A DNA stretch of 64,000 nt from the NCBI GenBank assembly GCA_910578865.1, contig CAJTRM010000001.1:310248-374247 (forward strand), in the 5' to 3' direction. Position numbers and translations under genes: made by a program. The notes below the pieces were generated by a model, which was not told where the DNA came from, did no database searches, and was given only the letters and a program-made list of their open reading frames with translations. This DNA is from an uncultured Dorea sp. (GTDB lineage: Bacteria; Bacillota_A; Clostridia; Lachnospirales; Lachnospiraceae). The number at the start of each line of letters is the position of its first letter. The stretch's first letter is position 1. This document shows positions 33,433 to 42,974 of this stretch, piece after piece.

Positions 33433-34806
33433 TTACACTTTACCGTAATATTGGTCTAAGAATTTGTCGTCGATACGTTTCAGCTCGGCTCTTGGCAGGA
33501 TGGAAAGCAGTCTCCAGCCAATCTCCAGAGTCTCTTCGATGGAACGGTCGTTGCTGTATCCCTGGGATACATATTCTTTCTCAAACTCCTCTGCAAATTT
33601 TGCATACAGAAGATCGATCTCTGTCAGCGCTGCTTCACCAAGGATGGTCATAAGTTCTTTCGCATCTTTTCCACGGGAATAAGCGGCAAACAGCTGGTTC
33701 ATCGTATTGGAGTGGTCTGCCCTTGTCTTGCCCTCGCCGATACCTTTATCTTTCAGACGTGAAAGTGAAGGCAGTACGTCGATCGGCGGCTGAAGGCCTT
33801 TACGGTACAGCTCACGGCTTAAGATAACCTGACCCTCTGTAATATACCCTGTAAGGTCAGGAATCGGATGGGTCTTGTCATCCTCCGGCATGGTCAGGAT
33901 CGGGATCATGGTGATACTTCCGTTCTTCCCTCTCTGACGGCCTGCTCTTTCGTACATAGTTGCAAGGTCCGTATACATATATCCCGGATATCCGCGGCGT
34001 CCCGGAACCTCTTTCTTTGCGGCCGAGATCTCACGGAGAGCGTCCGCATAGTTTGTAATATCTGTCAGGATAACAAGTACATGCATATCCTTCTCAAATG
34101 CCAGGTATTCTGCCGCCGTAAGCGCCATACGAGGCGTGGAAATACGCTCAACAGCCGGGTCATTTGCAAGGTTGATAAACAGTACCGTCCTGTCGATAGC
34201 CCCTGTCTCCTTGAAAGACTCAATGAAGTAGTTGGACTCCTCGAAAGTAATACCCATTGCAGCAAATACAACGGCAAAGTTCTCATCCGTCCCACGAACC
34301 TTAGCCTGTCTTGCAATCTGTGCTGCCAGCTGAGAGTGCGGCAGACCTGAACAGGAAAAGATCGGGAGCTTCTGTCCACGAACCAGCGTATTAAGCCCGT
34401 CAATGGCAGATACACCTGTCTGGATGAACTCCTCAGGGTATACGCGTGCTGCCGGGTTCATAGGCAGACCGTTAATGTCTCTTCGCTCCTCCGGCAGAAT
34501 CTCCGGACCGTCGTCGATCGGGCGTCCCAGCCCGTCAAATACACGTCCAAGCATATCTCCGGAAACTCCGAGCTCCATGCTCCGCCCGAGAAAACGCACC
34601 TTACTGTTGCTTAAGTTGATGCCGGCTGCATTTTCATACAGCTGTACAACAACATCATCCCCGTCTACTTCCAGAACTTTACAACGGCGCTTTTCACCGC
34701 TTGCAAGCTCAATTTCTCCAAGCTCGTCATATGCAACGCCTTCTACACCTTTTACCATCATCAGCGGTCCGGCAACTTCCTGTATGGTTCTATATTCCTT
34801 TGGCAT
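33433..34806 (-). CDS. ntpB: V-type ATPase subunit B, operon 1
   Basis: A 457-residue non-catalytic head subunit. Typical parts are IQEVAGPLMMVKGV at the N-terminus, SGDMLGRVFDGLGRPID, KLPIFSCSGLPHSQLAAQIARQA in place of a P-loop, and VLILTDITNYADALREIS. It lacks the GxxxxGKT loop, as expected for B. It forms the A3B3 ring with the catalytic A subunit. It follows A with only 2 bases between. Confidence 0.97.
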   Translation of the reverse strand: MPKEYRTIQEVAGPLMMVKGVEGVAYDELGEIELASGEKRRCKVLEVDGDDVVVQLYENAAGINLSNSKVRFLGRSMELGVSGDMLGRVFDGLGRPIDDGPEILPEERRDINGLPMNPAARVYPEEFIQTGVSAIDGLNTLVRGQKLPIFSCSGLPHSQLAAQIARQAKVRGTDENFAVVFAAMGITFEESNYFIESFKETGAIDRTVLFINLANDPAVERISTPRMALTAAEYLAFEKDMHVLVILTDITNYADALREISAAKKEVPGRRGYPGYMYTDLATMYERAGRQRGKNGSITMIPILTMPEDDKTHPIPDLTGYITEGQVILSRELYRKGLQPPIDVLPSLSRLKDKGIGEGKTRADHSNTMNQLFAAYSRGKDAKELMTILGEAALTEIDLLYAKFAEEFEKEYVSQGYSNDRSIEETLEIGWRLLSILPRAELKRIDDKFLDQYYGKV

Positions 34807-34808
34807 AA

Positions 34809-36575
34809 TTAGAAGTCCTCCTTCCCGAATGTCCCTGCGATTTCTGCATGCAATTCATTCATAATCTTCTCATACTCTGTCTCGATACTGTCTGCCGTCG
34901 TATATTTGTAACGGCCGATCCTCTCTCTTACATCCATGACCAGAAGCTCTTTCATAGACGCGCCTTTGTTGAGTGCATCTGTAGCCAGGTCGTAGAATGC
35001 AAGCACCAGTTTCATCATCAGATACTGCTTCCTCAGCGGCGTGTAGGTATCTACCTCATGGAAGGAATTCTGATGCAGGAAGTCCTCACGGATAGACCTT
35101 GCTGCTTCCATCTTCAGACGGTCGCCGGGTGAAAGCGCATCCATACCTACCATCTGGACGATCTCTTCCAGTGCAGCCTCTTCTGTCAGAAGACTCATCA
35201 TCCTCTGACGGTCGGACATCCAGTCCTCTGCAACCGTACCGTTAAACCAGTCCTGCATATTATCAAGGTACAGAGAATAACTTGTCAGCCAGTTGATAGC
35301 CGGGAAGTGTCTCTTGTACGCAAGGGCAGAATCCAGTCCCCAGAATACCTTTACAATACGCAGTGTTGCCTGGGATACCGGCTCAGAGGTATCACCGCCC
35401 GGAGGAGATACGGCGCCGATTACAGACAGTGCCCCTTCTCTTCCTTCCCTTCCGAGGGAAATTACACGTCCTGCCCTCTCATAGAACTCAGCAAGACGGG
35501 ATCCCAGATATGCAGGATATCCTTCCTCACCAGGCATCTCCTCAAGACGTCCTGACATCTCACGCAGAGCCTCTGCCCAACGGGAAGTAGAGTCTGCCAT
35601 CAGAGCTACAGAATAACCCATGTCACGGAAATACTCTGCAATTGTAATACCTGTATAGATCGAAGCCTCACGGGCTGCAAACGGCATATCGGACGTATTT
35701 GCGATCAGGACAGTCCTCTCCATCAGAGAACGGCCTGTCTTCGGGTCTTTCAGCTCAGGGAACTCATTCAGAACGTCTGTCATCTCATTTCCACGCTCTC
35801 CGCAGCCGATATATACAACGATATCGGCCTCTGCCCACTTTGCAAGCTGATGCTGGATTACGGTCTTGCCGCTTCCGAATGGACCCGGAACAGCCGCAAC
35901 TCCTCCCTTTGCGATCGGGAAAAACATATCCACAACTCTCTGTCCTGTTACGAGCGGTGCATCAAGAGGAAGCTTCTTTACATACGGACGTCCTTTACGA
36001 ACCGGCCATTTCTGCATCATGGTCAGCTCTCTGTCCCCGTCCTTCGTCTCAACAACTGCTACAACCTCTTCCACCGTGAACTCGCCGGACTTAATCTCCT
36101 TCACAGTTCCTGATACTCCATAAGGAACCATGATCTTCTGTTCCACAACAGCGGTCTCCTGAACAGTACCGAGCACATCTCCTGCCTCAACCTGATCTCC
36201 TGCCTTTGCCGTCGGGACAAATTCCCATTTCTTATCTCTTTTCAGGGATGCAACCTCAACACCTCGCTGCAGGTTATTTCCTGAAACTTTCATAATATCA
36301 TCAAGCGGACGCTGGATACCATCATAGATACTTGTGATCAGGCCAGGCCCCAGTTCAACGGACATCGGCGCGCCTGTAGACTCTACCGGCTCACCGGGTC
36401 CAAGGCCTGATGTCTCTTCATATACCTGAATAGACGCCTCATCACCGTGCATCTCGATGATCTCTCCAATCAGACGTTTTTCACTAACACGTACAACGTC
36501 AGACATGTTGGCATCCCGCATGCCTGATGCGATAACCAACGGTCCCGCTACTTTTTTAATCGTACCTGTACTCAT
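34809..36575 (-). CDS. ntpA: V-type ATPase catalytic subunit A, operon 1
   Basis: A 588-residue catalytic subunit. The Walker A is GPFGSGKTVIQHQLAKW (about residues 232-248), Walker B lies in SVALMADSTSRWAEALRE, and the catalytic Glu is in GCGERGNEM. The extra A-type insertion (about 110-200) with PYGVSGTVKEI is present. It hydrolyses or makes ATP coupled to ion movement. The P-loop differs from the copy at 58871 (GGFGTGKT). The gene order F-A-B-D is conserved with the E. hirae Na+-ATPase operon. Confidence 0.98.
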   Translation of the reverse strand: MSTGTIKKVAGPLVIASGMRDANMSDVVRVSEKRLIGEIIEMHGDEASIQVYEETSGLGPGEPVESTGAPMSVELGPGLITSIYDGIQRPLDDIMKVSGNNLQRGVEVASLKRDKKWEFVPTAKAGDQVEAGDVLGTVQETAVVEQKIMVPYGVSGTVKEIKSGEFTVEEVVAVVETKDGDRELTMMQKWPVRKGRPYVKKLPLDAPLVTGQRVVDMFFPIAKGGVAAVPGPFGSGKTVIQHQLAKWAEADIVVYIGCGERGNEMTDVLNEFPELKDPKTGRSLMERTVLIANTSDMPFAAREASIYTGITIAEYFRDMGYSVALMADSTSRWAEALREMSGRLEEMPGEEGYPAYLGSRLAEFYERAGRVISLGREGREGALSVIGAVSPPGGDTSEPVSQATLRIVKVFWGLDSALAYKRHFPAINWLTSYSLYLDNMQDWFNGTVAEDWMSDRQRMMSLLTEEAALEEIVQMVGMDALSPGDRLKMEAARSIREDFLHQNSFHEVDTYTPLRKQYLMMKLVLAFYDLATDALNKGASMKELLVMDVRERIGRYKYTTADSIETEYEKIMNELHAEIAGTFGKEDF

Positions 36576-36599
36576 TTGGACGAATCACCTTACCTTTCC

Positions 36600-36914
36600 T
36601 TAGCTGAATAATATATCGGAACCAACTGCGATCTCCACAGACTTCTTGACTCCTGCCACGCCTGACCCCGTATTGCCTGAGATGCCCGGAATCCTTATAA
36701 TGGCCGGAGTGATCTGTTCCTGATATCTTAAAATCTCCTGTTTTAACTGCTCTGCCCAGGCTTCTGTAATATAGATAATCCCATATTTCCCTGTAGCAAG
36801 CCTGTTAAGCGTCTCTGCGGCTTCTTCATGGGTACTCACCGGAAATGTGTCGAGTCCCAGCGTGGCGAAACCATAGACACTATCGTAATCGCCCAATACT
36901 GCAATCTTATACAT
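36600..36914 (-). CDS. ntpG: V-type ATPase subunit F, operon 1
   Basis: A 104-residue protein with a Rossmann-like CheY fold. It starts YKIAVLGDYDSVYGFATLG, contains YGIIYITEAWAEQL, and ends in IRIPGISGNTGSGVAGVKKSVEIAVG. Subunit F sits on the central stalk and modulates ATPase activity (called NtpG in Enterococcus). Its ATG overlaps the end of subunit C by 8 bases, so translation is coupled. It shares little with the F protein at 61282. Confidence 0.95.
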   Translation of the reverse strand: MYKIAVLGDYDSVYGFATLGLDTFPVSTHEEAAETLNRLATGKYGIIYITEAWAEQLKQEILRYQEQITPAIIRIPGISGNTGSGVAGVKKSVEIAVGSDILFS

Positions 36915-37875
36915 ACATCTCCCTTACCCTTTCCCGAATAGAATCATCCGGCAGATCATTGAGCTTACCGGAAAGAACGATTCGTACCGTCTTAATTTCA
37001 TTCTGTCTTGCAATTACGTAGGCAATTACCGGTCCTATCGTAAACGCATTATATTTCTGTGGGCTTATGGTCTGAATAATACGGTTGTCGCACCAGCGCT
37101 CAAATGCAGACGGAGACTCCGAAAGAGCCTCGGCGCCCTCTGCATAAGCCGTACCCAGCAGATACTCCTTTAACGCATCCATACCTGCAAGCGCCGCTTT
37201 AGAAAGCAGATCCACATTCACACTGTCACATTCAGCCATCGCCCGTTTCATAAACTCTACAGACTTCGCGGTCTTCTGTGATCGCACGGCAATCTTGATA
37301 TCCGCAACTGCGACGGTGGACTCTGCATAATCCCTTATAATCCTGGCGTCTGCAGATTTCCCGGCCGCATAGACTGCATCAAGCGCTGCCTTGTCAATGA
37401 TCACATCGCACAGCTGACCGTCCCTGGTGTGGAGAAGAGACTCATATGCCTCCTCTGCCGCATGCTGCATATTTGCCGGAAGCTTACTGAAATCCTTATC
37501 TTTTATGATCTCCAGCATCGCACTTCCCGGAATCGACACATCTTCATAAAAGATATGCCTGTTTTTCTCCTCCGTGCACACTTCCTTGATCGCAGCTTTC
37601 AGATTGTGGAAAAGTTTCGGATAAGAAAGCACGGAAAAATGTTCCATCCCTATGGACAGCTCTTTTACGACTTCCCATATCTTCTCTTCCTCTCTGGTCA
37701 GCATTGCCTCTGCATTTCCGGTAGTTTCTGCATCTCCCCACCCTTTTTCTTCCAGGAACTGCAGGCACTGGCCGTAACCCTGGCATGCAATCAGCTGGTC
37801 GATGGTACTGTTGGAAAATAAAGAAACTTCCAGAGCACGTATGCGCGCAACCGCGTAGGTATACTGTTCACTCAT
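36907..37875 (-). CDS. ntpC: V-type ATPase subunit C, operon 1
   Basis: A 322-residue helical protein of the V-ATPase C/d family. It begins YTYAVARIRALEVSLFSNSTIDQL and contains a repeat of three similar helical bundles, with segments such as LPANMQHAAEEAYESLLHTRDGQ and the C-terminal GPVIAYVIARQNEIKTVRIVLSGKLN, diagnostic for the family. It joins the central stalk to the membrane rotor. No counterpart is visible in the second operon within this window. Confidence 0.93.
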   Translation of the reverse strand: MSEQYTYAVARIRALEVSLFSNSTIDQLIACQGYGQCLQFLEEKGWGDAETTGNAEAMLTREEEKIWEVVKELSIGMEHFSVLSYPKLFHNLKAAIKEVCTEEKNRHIFYEDVSIPGSAMLEIIKDKDFSKLPANMQHAAEEAYESLLHTRDGQLCDVIIDKAALDAVYAAGKSADARIIRDYAESTVAVADIKIAVRSQKTAKSVEFMKRAMAECDSVNVDLLSKAALAGMDALKEYLLGTAYAEGAEALSESPSAFERWCDNRIIQTISPQKYNAFTIGPVIAYVIARQNEIKTVRIVLSGKLNDLPDDSIRERVREMYV

Positions 37876-37895
37876 GCTACTCCTCCTATCACGCG

Positions 37896-38489
37896 TTACG
37901 CAAATAATATACGATGCACCTTATCAGACAATTCATCCTTCTTCTCATCAAACATTGCCTGTAACGTACAATTCTCTTCTATACCTCCGTAGGCAAGAAC
38001 AAATCCATTTTCTATCTTTCTGCCTTCCTTTGAGATCACAAGGCTGCCGCCTTTTTCTTTTGCGGCTTTTGCAACCTCTGCCTCAAACCCGGCAGACATT
38101 CTTCCAAGATCCGCAGATGAAAAGTAAATCTCTCCATCCTCCGGCAGCACATACTTGTCAAGCATCTTAAGAAGCATTGCAAAATATTCATCCTCTTTCA
38201 TGTTTGCCAGTGAGTCATACGCCTTGTTCAGCACGTCTGCGATCACTTCCTGCTTTGCAGCGAGGATCTTCGTCCTTCTCTGCAGATCCATGGAGGATAC
38301 CACCCGGTCTCTGTAATTCGCTACCTGTGATTCTGACTTCTGGGCAATGCTTTCTTTTATTTTTTCTGCCTCTGCTTCGGCCTGACTTATCATCTCTGAA
38401 GCTTTTGCTTTCGCCTCTGCTGTCTTGCTCTCTGCTGCCGCTTTTGCTTCATCCAGGATCTGGCTTTTCATTTTTTCTAATCCGGTCAT
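37896..38489 (-). CDS. ntpE: V-type ATPase subunit E, operon 1
   Basis: A 197-residue peripheral-stalk protein. The first 80 residues form an Ala/Glu/Lys-rich coiled coil (TGLEKMKSQILDEAKAAAESK), followed by a globular domain ending in the usual GGIEENCTLQAMFDEKKDELSDKVHRILF. With H it forms the stator that links head and subunit I. It follows K by 21 bases. Confidence 0.93.
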   Translation of the reverse strand: MTGLEKMKSQILDEAKAAAESKTAEAKAKASEMISQAEAEAEKIKESIAQKSESQVANYRDRVVSSMDLQRRTKILAAKQEVIADVLNKAYDSLANMKEDEYFAMLLKMLDKYVLPEDGEIYFSSADLGRMSAGFEAEVAKAAKEKGGSLVISKEGRKIENGFVLAYGGIEENCTLQAMFDEKKDELSDKVHRILFA

Positions 38490-38510
38490 AGCCTTCGCAC
38501 TCCTTCCTTC

Positions 38511-38996
38511 TTAAATCTGGATCGCATTAACAGCCAGGAAGGAGATCAGAAGTGCAAGGATCGCATATGTCTCAACCATTGCCGGGAACAGCATAGCCTT
38601 ACCAAACTGATCCGGTTTCTTTGCTACGATACCGATTGCTGCTGCGGAAGTCATTCCCTGATATTTACCGGAGATCAGTCCTACGATACCGATCGGCAGG
38701 CAGGCTGCAAGAACCATAAGCCCTGTTGCAGGTGTCAGCTCTACTGCGCCGCCGCCGAGAAGGCCGATCTTAGACAATGTGATGAATCCTACCAGCAGTC
38801 CGTAAAGTCCCTGTGTACCAGGCAGAAGCTGCATGATCAGAACCTTTGCGAATTTGCTCGGGTCTTCTGTAACAACACCGGACGCTGCCTGACCTGCAAT
38901 ACCAACTCCGATCGCTGATCCGGCGCCCGCCATTAAAACTGCGATTGCTGCTCCAAGTAATGCATATACAATTCCTAAATTTTCCCAAATACTCAT
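38511..38996 (-). CDS. ntpK: V-type ATPase rotor subunit K, operon 1, predicted Na+-binding
   Basis: A 161-residue proteolipid of two fused hairpins (four membrane helices). The ion site matches the E. hirae NtpK Na+ site: LLPGTQGLYG gives Thr61, Gln62 and Tyr65; Gln113 lies in SGKYQGMTSA; and Glu142 lies in AMVETYAIL. In NtpK the corresponding Leu61, Thr64, Gln65, Gln110 and Glu139 bind Na+. The first hairpin lacks the acidic residue, as in NtpK. The ring is therefore expected to carry Na+, by inference from residues only. It overlaps I by 4 bases. Confidence 0.95.
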   Translation of the reverse strand: MSIWENLGIVYALLGAAIAVLMAGAGSAIGVGIAGQAASGVVTEDPSKFAKVLIMQLLPGTQGLYGLLVGFITLSKIGLLGGGAVELTPATGLMVLAACLPIGIVGLISGKYQGMTSAAAIGIVAKKPDQFGKAMLFPAMVETYAILALLISFLAVNAIQI

Positions 38997-41014
38997 GATA
39001 AAGTTTCCTCCTTAACATCTACATATTTTGTATCTGATTTGAATGGCTCAAATGGTCTTCCGCCGCCCTCATAAAATTTCCCGAAGAACTCTACGAACTG
39101 AAGACGGTTTGTATGCACATACGCACCCAGCAGATTGATTGCCAGATTCAAGGTATGGCCGACAACAAAAATGACTGCAAATCCAATGGCTCCTCCGACT
39201 CCTCCGCCGAGCATGCTTCCCATCTTGTTAATAACAGAAGCGATAACTCCTGTGGCAAGCCCCAGTGCAAGCAGACGTGAATAGGATAACACGTCGCTCA
39301 GCCAGCCTGTGATATTGTACAGGTCGTATGCTCCAAGTGCGATCCTAAGCGCCGGATTTTTGCTGGAACGGCCGGACATCAAAAGAAGCCCCACCGCACC
39401 GAAGATCGCCAGCCCCTTTGCAGCTGAATTAAGCGCCGCCGGAAATACGATCTGTGTCTGCGCGATGGATGCAAAAATATCCGACGGCAGAAGCATCAGG
39501 ATCAGTCCCAGCAGCAGGCAGAACCAAAGCACAACATCACAGAAGAAGTCCATGACTTTTCCGTCTTTCAGGCACATATAGCCTTTGATGCCAAGTCCTG
39601 TAAATAAATGAATCACTCCAAACATCATGGAATATACTAAAAGCTTCATCGGATCGTTTAACGGCACAAACCAAAGCGCCGGAACCGTAACCGTCTTCCC
39701 GAAGAAAGTGCCGGACACGATATCCACTACATCTCCGAAGTAACCTCCGAACAAGACGCCCCAGATCAGTGTGGAAATACCACAGAACATAAACATCTTG
39801 ATGGATTTGTGCATTCCCGCTTCCATACGTGGGAATTTCTTTAATATTATAAAACATGCAAGTGCCAGAATCGCACCATATGCCGCATCTGACAGCATCA
39901 TTCCGAAGAAGAACACATAGAAGAACGACATAATAGTCGTCGGGTCAAATTCGCCCTTCTGAGGAAGTCCGTAGGATGCCACAATCCCCTCAACGGTTTC
40001 AGAGAAACCATTATTTTTAAGTAATGTGGGGGGCTCCTCACCTTCCTTCAGATCCTCTACGTCAATCACACAGTCATAGCGTTCCCCGATTGCTTTTTCA
40101 AGAACCGGTACGGTCTTTTTCACCGCATATCCGCTTATGACAAACGTCCTCTGCGACTGGGGAAGTGTTCCAAGGACATTGTATTTGTCTGCCCTCATTC
40201 TGAAATAATCCCCAACCAGCTTTAAATCTCTCCGGCTGTCAGAATAGCCCTTGATCTCTTCTCCGGTTTTGTTGATTTCTTCATTCAGCTGCCGGATCTT
40301 TGTCTCCAGCTGCTCTTTTTTTACCGCCGGAACCTTACTGGTCAACTGCGAAGGCCTTGAAAAACCTCCGCCTCTTAAAGCTTCCTCCACCTTTCCGGCT
40401 TCTGTTCTGAGGCAGAAGACAACAAGATACACTGCATCTGCGTCCTTTTCAATCACCTGTACATCCACAGCCTCTGTCTCCGGGCAATGCTCTGCAACTT
40501 TCGCATACACTGTCTCCGGTAAAGTCTCTGCCGGCATAGTCCCCAGCAGCATAGCTACCTTATCTGTACCGGCATAATTCATCGGCACATCCAAAGACAG
40601 CCACGGGCTCAGTGATTCAATCTGATTCTCAAGTTTGAGAATATTGGCCTTTTTCTCAACGATCTCTTTATTCTTTGCGATCAACGCATTGGCGTCAGAG
40701 ATTACCTTTTTCTTCTTAGCAGCGGCTTCATCAAATTCCTCCTGGCTTACCAGGTCTTTTCCCGCCAGACCGGCCAACATAGACTGCTTCTGCGGAGCAT
40801 ACTCTTCTAAGATCTGAAGCGCCGCCTCAGTAAGGTGTGCCGTCTTCTCGAAACTCTGCCTCGCATTTACAGTATCCATCTTTGCAAAACCTTCTTCGTC
40901 CCCGGCAACCTGATTCATTTCCATGATTCCCAGCGACTGTATCTTTTCCAAGATTCCCTTACGGTCTTTCTTAAGCGCGCAGATACTAACTCTTTGCATC
41001 TGCAATACTGCCAT
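38993..41014 (-). CDS. ntpI: V-type ATPase subunit I (membrane stator), operon 1
   Basis: A 673-residue subunit with a soluble N-terminal half of coiled coils and a C-terminal domain of about seven or eight membrane helices from residue 370 on. The ion-channel helices contain the key Arg in LSYSRLLALGLATGVIA and a following helix of the type HTLNLAINLLGAYVHTNRLQFVEFF. It forms the half-channels that pass ions to subunit K. It follows subunit H by 49 bases and overlaps K by 4. Confidence 0.95.
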   Translation of the reverse strand: MAVLQMQRVSICALKKDRKGILEKIQSLGIMEMNQVAGDEEGFAKMDTVNARQSFEKTAHLTEAALQILEEYAPQKQSMLAGLAGKDLVSQEEFDEAAAKKKKVISDANALIAKNKEIVEKKANILKLENQIESLSPWLSLDVPMNYAGTDKVAMLLGTMPAETLPETVYAKVAEHCPETEAVDVQVIEKDADAVYLVVFCLRTEAGKVEEALRGGGFSRPSQLTSKVPAVKKEQLETKIRQLNEEINKTGEEIKGYSDSRRDLKLVGDYFRMRADKYNVLGTLPQSQRTFVISGYAVKKTVPVLEKAIGERYDCVIDVEDLKEGEEPPTLLKNNGFSETVEGIVASYGLPQKGEFDPTTIMSFFYVFFFGMMLSDAAYGAILALACFIILKKFPRMEAGMHKSIKMFMFCGISTLIWGVLFGGYFGDVVDIVSGTFFGKTVTVPALWFVPLNDPMKLLVYSMMFGVIHLFTGLGIKGYMCLKDGKVMDFFCDVVLWFCLLLGLILMLLPSDIFASIAQTQIVFPAALNSAAKGLAIFGAVGLLLMSGRSSKNPALRIALGAYDLYNITGWLSDVLSYSRLLALGLATGVIASVINKMGSMLGGGVGGAIGFAVIFVVGHTLNLAINLLGAYVHTNRLQFVEFFGKFYEGGGRPFEPFKSDTKYVDVKEETLS

Positions 41015-41063
41015 AGCCTCATCCCTCCTTTTCTTTTATTTTTCTTTTCCGGTCAGGCCCGTC

Positions 41064-41372
41064 TCAGGCCAGACCTGCAATAACCGCGGCTATTGCTTCG
41101 GCTTCTTTTGTTTCTGCAGCCTTTTTCAGATCGGCTATTTCGCCTTCCACTCGGCCGAGTGCTTCCTGTATGGATTTTTCACCGGCCTCTTTCGCTGCAT
41201 TCAAGGCAGCCTGCGCCTTTTCTTTTGCCTGAACTTCTGCTTTTTCTTTCATTTCCTTTGCAGATGCCTCAGCTTCCTCAAGGAGCGTAGTACATGCAGC
41301 ATCCGCTTTTTTTATAATTTCTTCCGCTTCATTTTCCGTCTCCTTAATGGTCTTGATGGTTTCTTCTACCAT
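41064..41372 (-). CDS. ntpF: V-type ATPase subunit G/H-like peripheral stalk protein, operon 1
   Basis: A 102-residue protein made entirely of a charged coiled coil with many Ala, Glu and Lys, starting VEETIKTIKETENEAEEIIKKA. This is the usual look of AhaH/NtpF, which pairs with E in the peripheral stalk. It is the first gene of the operon, with a clear promoter upstream. GGTGGTGAAGG precedes the ATG. Confidence 0.85.
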   Translation of the reverse strand: MVEETIKTIKETENEAEEIIKKADAACTTLLEEAEASAKEMKEKAEVQAKEKAQAALNAAKEAGEKSIQEALGRVEGEIADLKKAAETKEAEAIAAVIAGLA

Positions 41373-41419
41373 TCCTTCACCACCTCTCTCACAGTTGCTA
41401 AAACTTTCCTGTAAAATGA

Positions 41420-41448
41420 ATTATAATATGTTTACCGACAAATGTCCA
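41420..41448 (-). promoter_or_regulatory. sigma-A promoter for V-ATPase operon 1
   Basis: On the minus strand TGGACA (41443-41448), a 17-base spacer and TATAAT (41420-41425) lie 48 bases upstream of the first V-ATPase gene. The upstream trmL gene shows no terminator before it, so some readthrough is possible. Confidence 0.75.
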
Positions 41449-41500
41449 CATGCTTTTATTGTCACATTGACGATACTTTTATACTTTTTATTAACAATTT

Positions 41501-41992
41501 TTACCACTTCTTCCTGTGCAGGTTCCCTTTCAGTGTCATCCCCGAAAAATCATTCTGCCTGAGGGCTTCATACAGGATAACCGCCACCGAGTTTCCCAGA
41601 TTCAGGGAACGGATATCTCCTACCATGGGAATCCGCACACATTCACTTTTATGGTTTACCAGAATTTCTTCCGGTATTCCCGCACTCTCCTTCCCGAACA
41701 TGATATAACAGTCCGGTTCATATCTGGCTTCTGTATACATCTTCTCCGCCTTGGTCGTCGCCATATAGATCTTTGCCCCCGGATTCCTTTCAAGGAAATC
41801 ACCATAATCAATATATGTCGTCACATCCAGATCATTCCAGTAATCCATCCCGGCTCTTTTCAGACTTTTTTCATCCAGCCGGAACCCCAGCGGCTCAATC
41901 AGGTGAAGCCTTACACCGGCCGCAACACATGTGCGTCCGATATTTCCCGTATTAGCCGGGATCTCCGGCTCATGCAGTACAATGTTCAGCAT
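41501..41992 (-). CDS. trmL: tRNA (cytidine/uridine-34-2'-O)-methyltransferase
   Basis: A 163-residue small SPOUT enzyme that methylates the wobble nucleotide of tRNA-Leu. It starts NIVLHEPEIPANTGNIGRTC (motif 1), continues with IMFGKESAGIPEEIL (motif 2) and ends in IPMVGDIRSLNLGNSVAVILYEALRQ (motif 3). It lacks an extra N-terminal RNA-binding domain, as is normal for TrmL. It lies on the minus strand between the AIR-synthase-like gene (after a terminator) and the V-ATPase operon. Confidence 0.95.
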   Translation of the reverse strand: MLNIVLHEPEIPANTGNIGRTCVAAGVRLHLIEPLGFRLDEKSLKRAGMDYWNDLDVTTYIDYGDFLERNPGAKIYMATTKAEKMYTEARYEPDCYIMFGKESAGIPEEILVNHKSECVRIPMVGDIRSLNLGNSVAVILYEALRQNDFSGMTLKGNLHRKKW

Positions 41993-42038
41993 CTTTTCAT
42001 TCCTCCATTCTATTTCTGCCCTTCCCCCGCAGGCAGCT

Positions 42039-42075
42039 AAAAAGGCCGCCGCAAAACAACTTTGCGCCGGCCTTT
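42039..42075 (-). terminator. terminator after the AIR-synthase-like gene
   Basis: On the minus strand AAGGCCGGCGCAAAG pairs with TTTTGCGGCGGCCTT (one mismatch) and is followed by TTT. It lies a few bases past the stop of the gene at 42080 and before trmL. Confidence 0.85.
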
Positions 42076-42079
42076 CCCG

Positions 42080-42961
42080 TTACATATCAAAGATCCGAAA
42101 AAACTCATCCGGCGCCGGCCGGTCAATATATCTGACCTCTTCTCCGTTATATATGACCTTGTCATTATTGTCTGTGACCCGGCCGATCACAGCAGCCTTT
42201 ACCCCGCGCCTTAAAAGCCTGTCCCGCAGGGCTTCCCCCTGATCTGTCACCACAAGGAAGCTTCCGGCTGATGTCAGCTGGTACGGATTCAGACGGAAAT
42301 GCTCACATACCTCTACCGTTTCCTGCAGCACAGAGATATTCTTCATATCGAGGCTGACCCCTCTGTGCATATCCCCGGACAGATTCCAAAGCGCAGCAAA
42401 TATCCCGCCCTCCGTGATCTGTCTCACAGCAGCCGCGCCATGCTCCTTCACCTCTCTGATTTCTTTTTCTGCAAAGATCTCCGGTTTAAATGAAGTAATC
42501 TGTCTTAAAAACCCGGGCGCAAACCTTTCTGCGAGCTCTTCTTTTTTCTCATCTGTGATCCGAAGCATGCCCTCCAGGCCGATCCATTTGGTAAGCACAA
42601 TATCCTGTCCTGCCCTTATCCTGTCTCGAGTGCTGCCGGCGGCCTTCTTCCCTGTCCCGGATACCCCCGTGACTGTTACCTCCGGCGCCGGGAAAAACGG
42701 GCTTTTGAACTCCTCTACTTCTAAAAACCGAAGATTCTTTTCTTCACAAACTGCTTTTATGGATTTCCTGATTCCGTGTATGACAGAAGAATCCCCCCGG
42801 GCCGGAACTGTGATCCGGGCGCTGATCCCAATCTCCCCGGCACCGTCCGCCAGCAGTCCGTTCATGACAGCTGCCGCCGCATATTCTCCAATATGTCTGG
42901 AATATCCATATGCCCGTGCCTGCCTGCTTACGATATCCCCTGACTGTGTCTCTAACCTCAT
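42080..42961 (-). CDS. AIR synthase-related (PurM/HypE-like) protein
   Basis: A 293-residue PurM-fold protein of the AIRS family, which includes PurM, ThiL, SelD and HypE. I start it at the ATG at 42959-42961, 5 bases after GGGAG. It has ITVPARGDSS, the linker DIVLTKWIGLEGM, and a C-terminal half with ITEGGIFAALWNLS and VSLDMKNISVLQETV, as in HypE-like proteins. The metal/ATP-binding Asp-rich motif of true HypE is weak, and no Cys-terminal tail (PRxC) is present, so it is not a standard HypE. Function is unknown. It follows the VanW gene by 13 bases. Confidence 0.75.
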   Translation of the reverse strand: MRLETQSGDIVSRQARAYGYSRHIGEYAAAAVMNGLLADGAGEIGISARITVPARGDSSVIHGIRKSIKAVCEEKNLRFLEVEEFKSPFFPAPEVTVTGVSGTGKKAAGSTRDRIRAGQDIVLTKWIGLEGMLRITDEKKEELAERFAPGFLRQITSFKPEIFAEKEIREVKEHGAAAVRQITEGGIFAALWNLSGDMHRGVSLDMKNISVLQETVEVCEHFRLNPYQLTSAGSFLVVTDQGEALRDRLLRRGVKAAVIGRVTDNNDKVIYNGEEVRYIDRPAPDEFFRIFDM

Positions 42962-42974
42962 AAGCTCTCCCAAA

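Noticed and set aside
42080..42961. HypE hydrogenase maturation protein
   Set aside because: The C-terminal PRxC tail needed for cyanide ligand synthesis is missing and no other hyp genes are nearby; only the AIR-synthase fold is supported.
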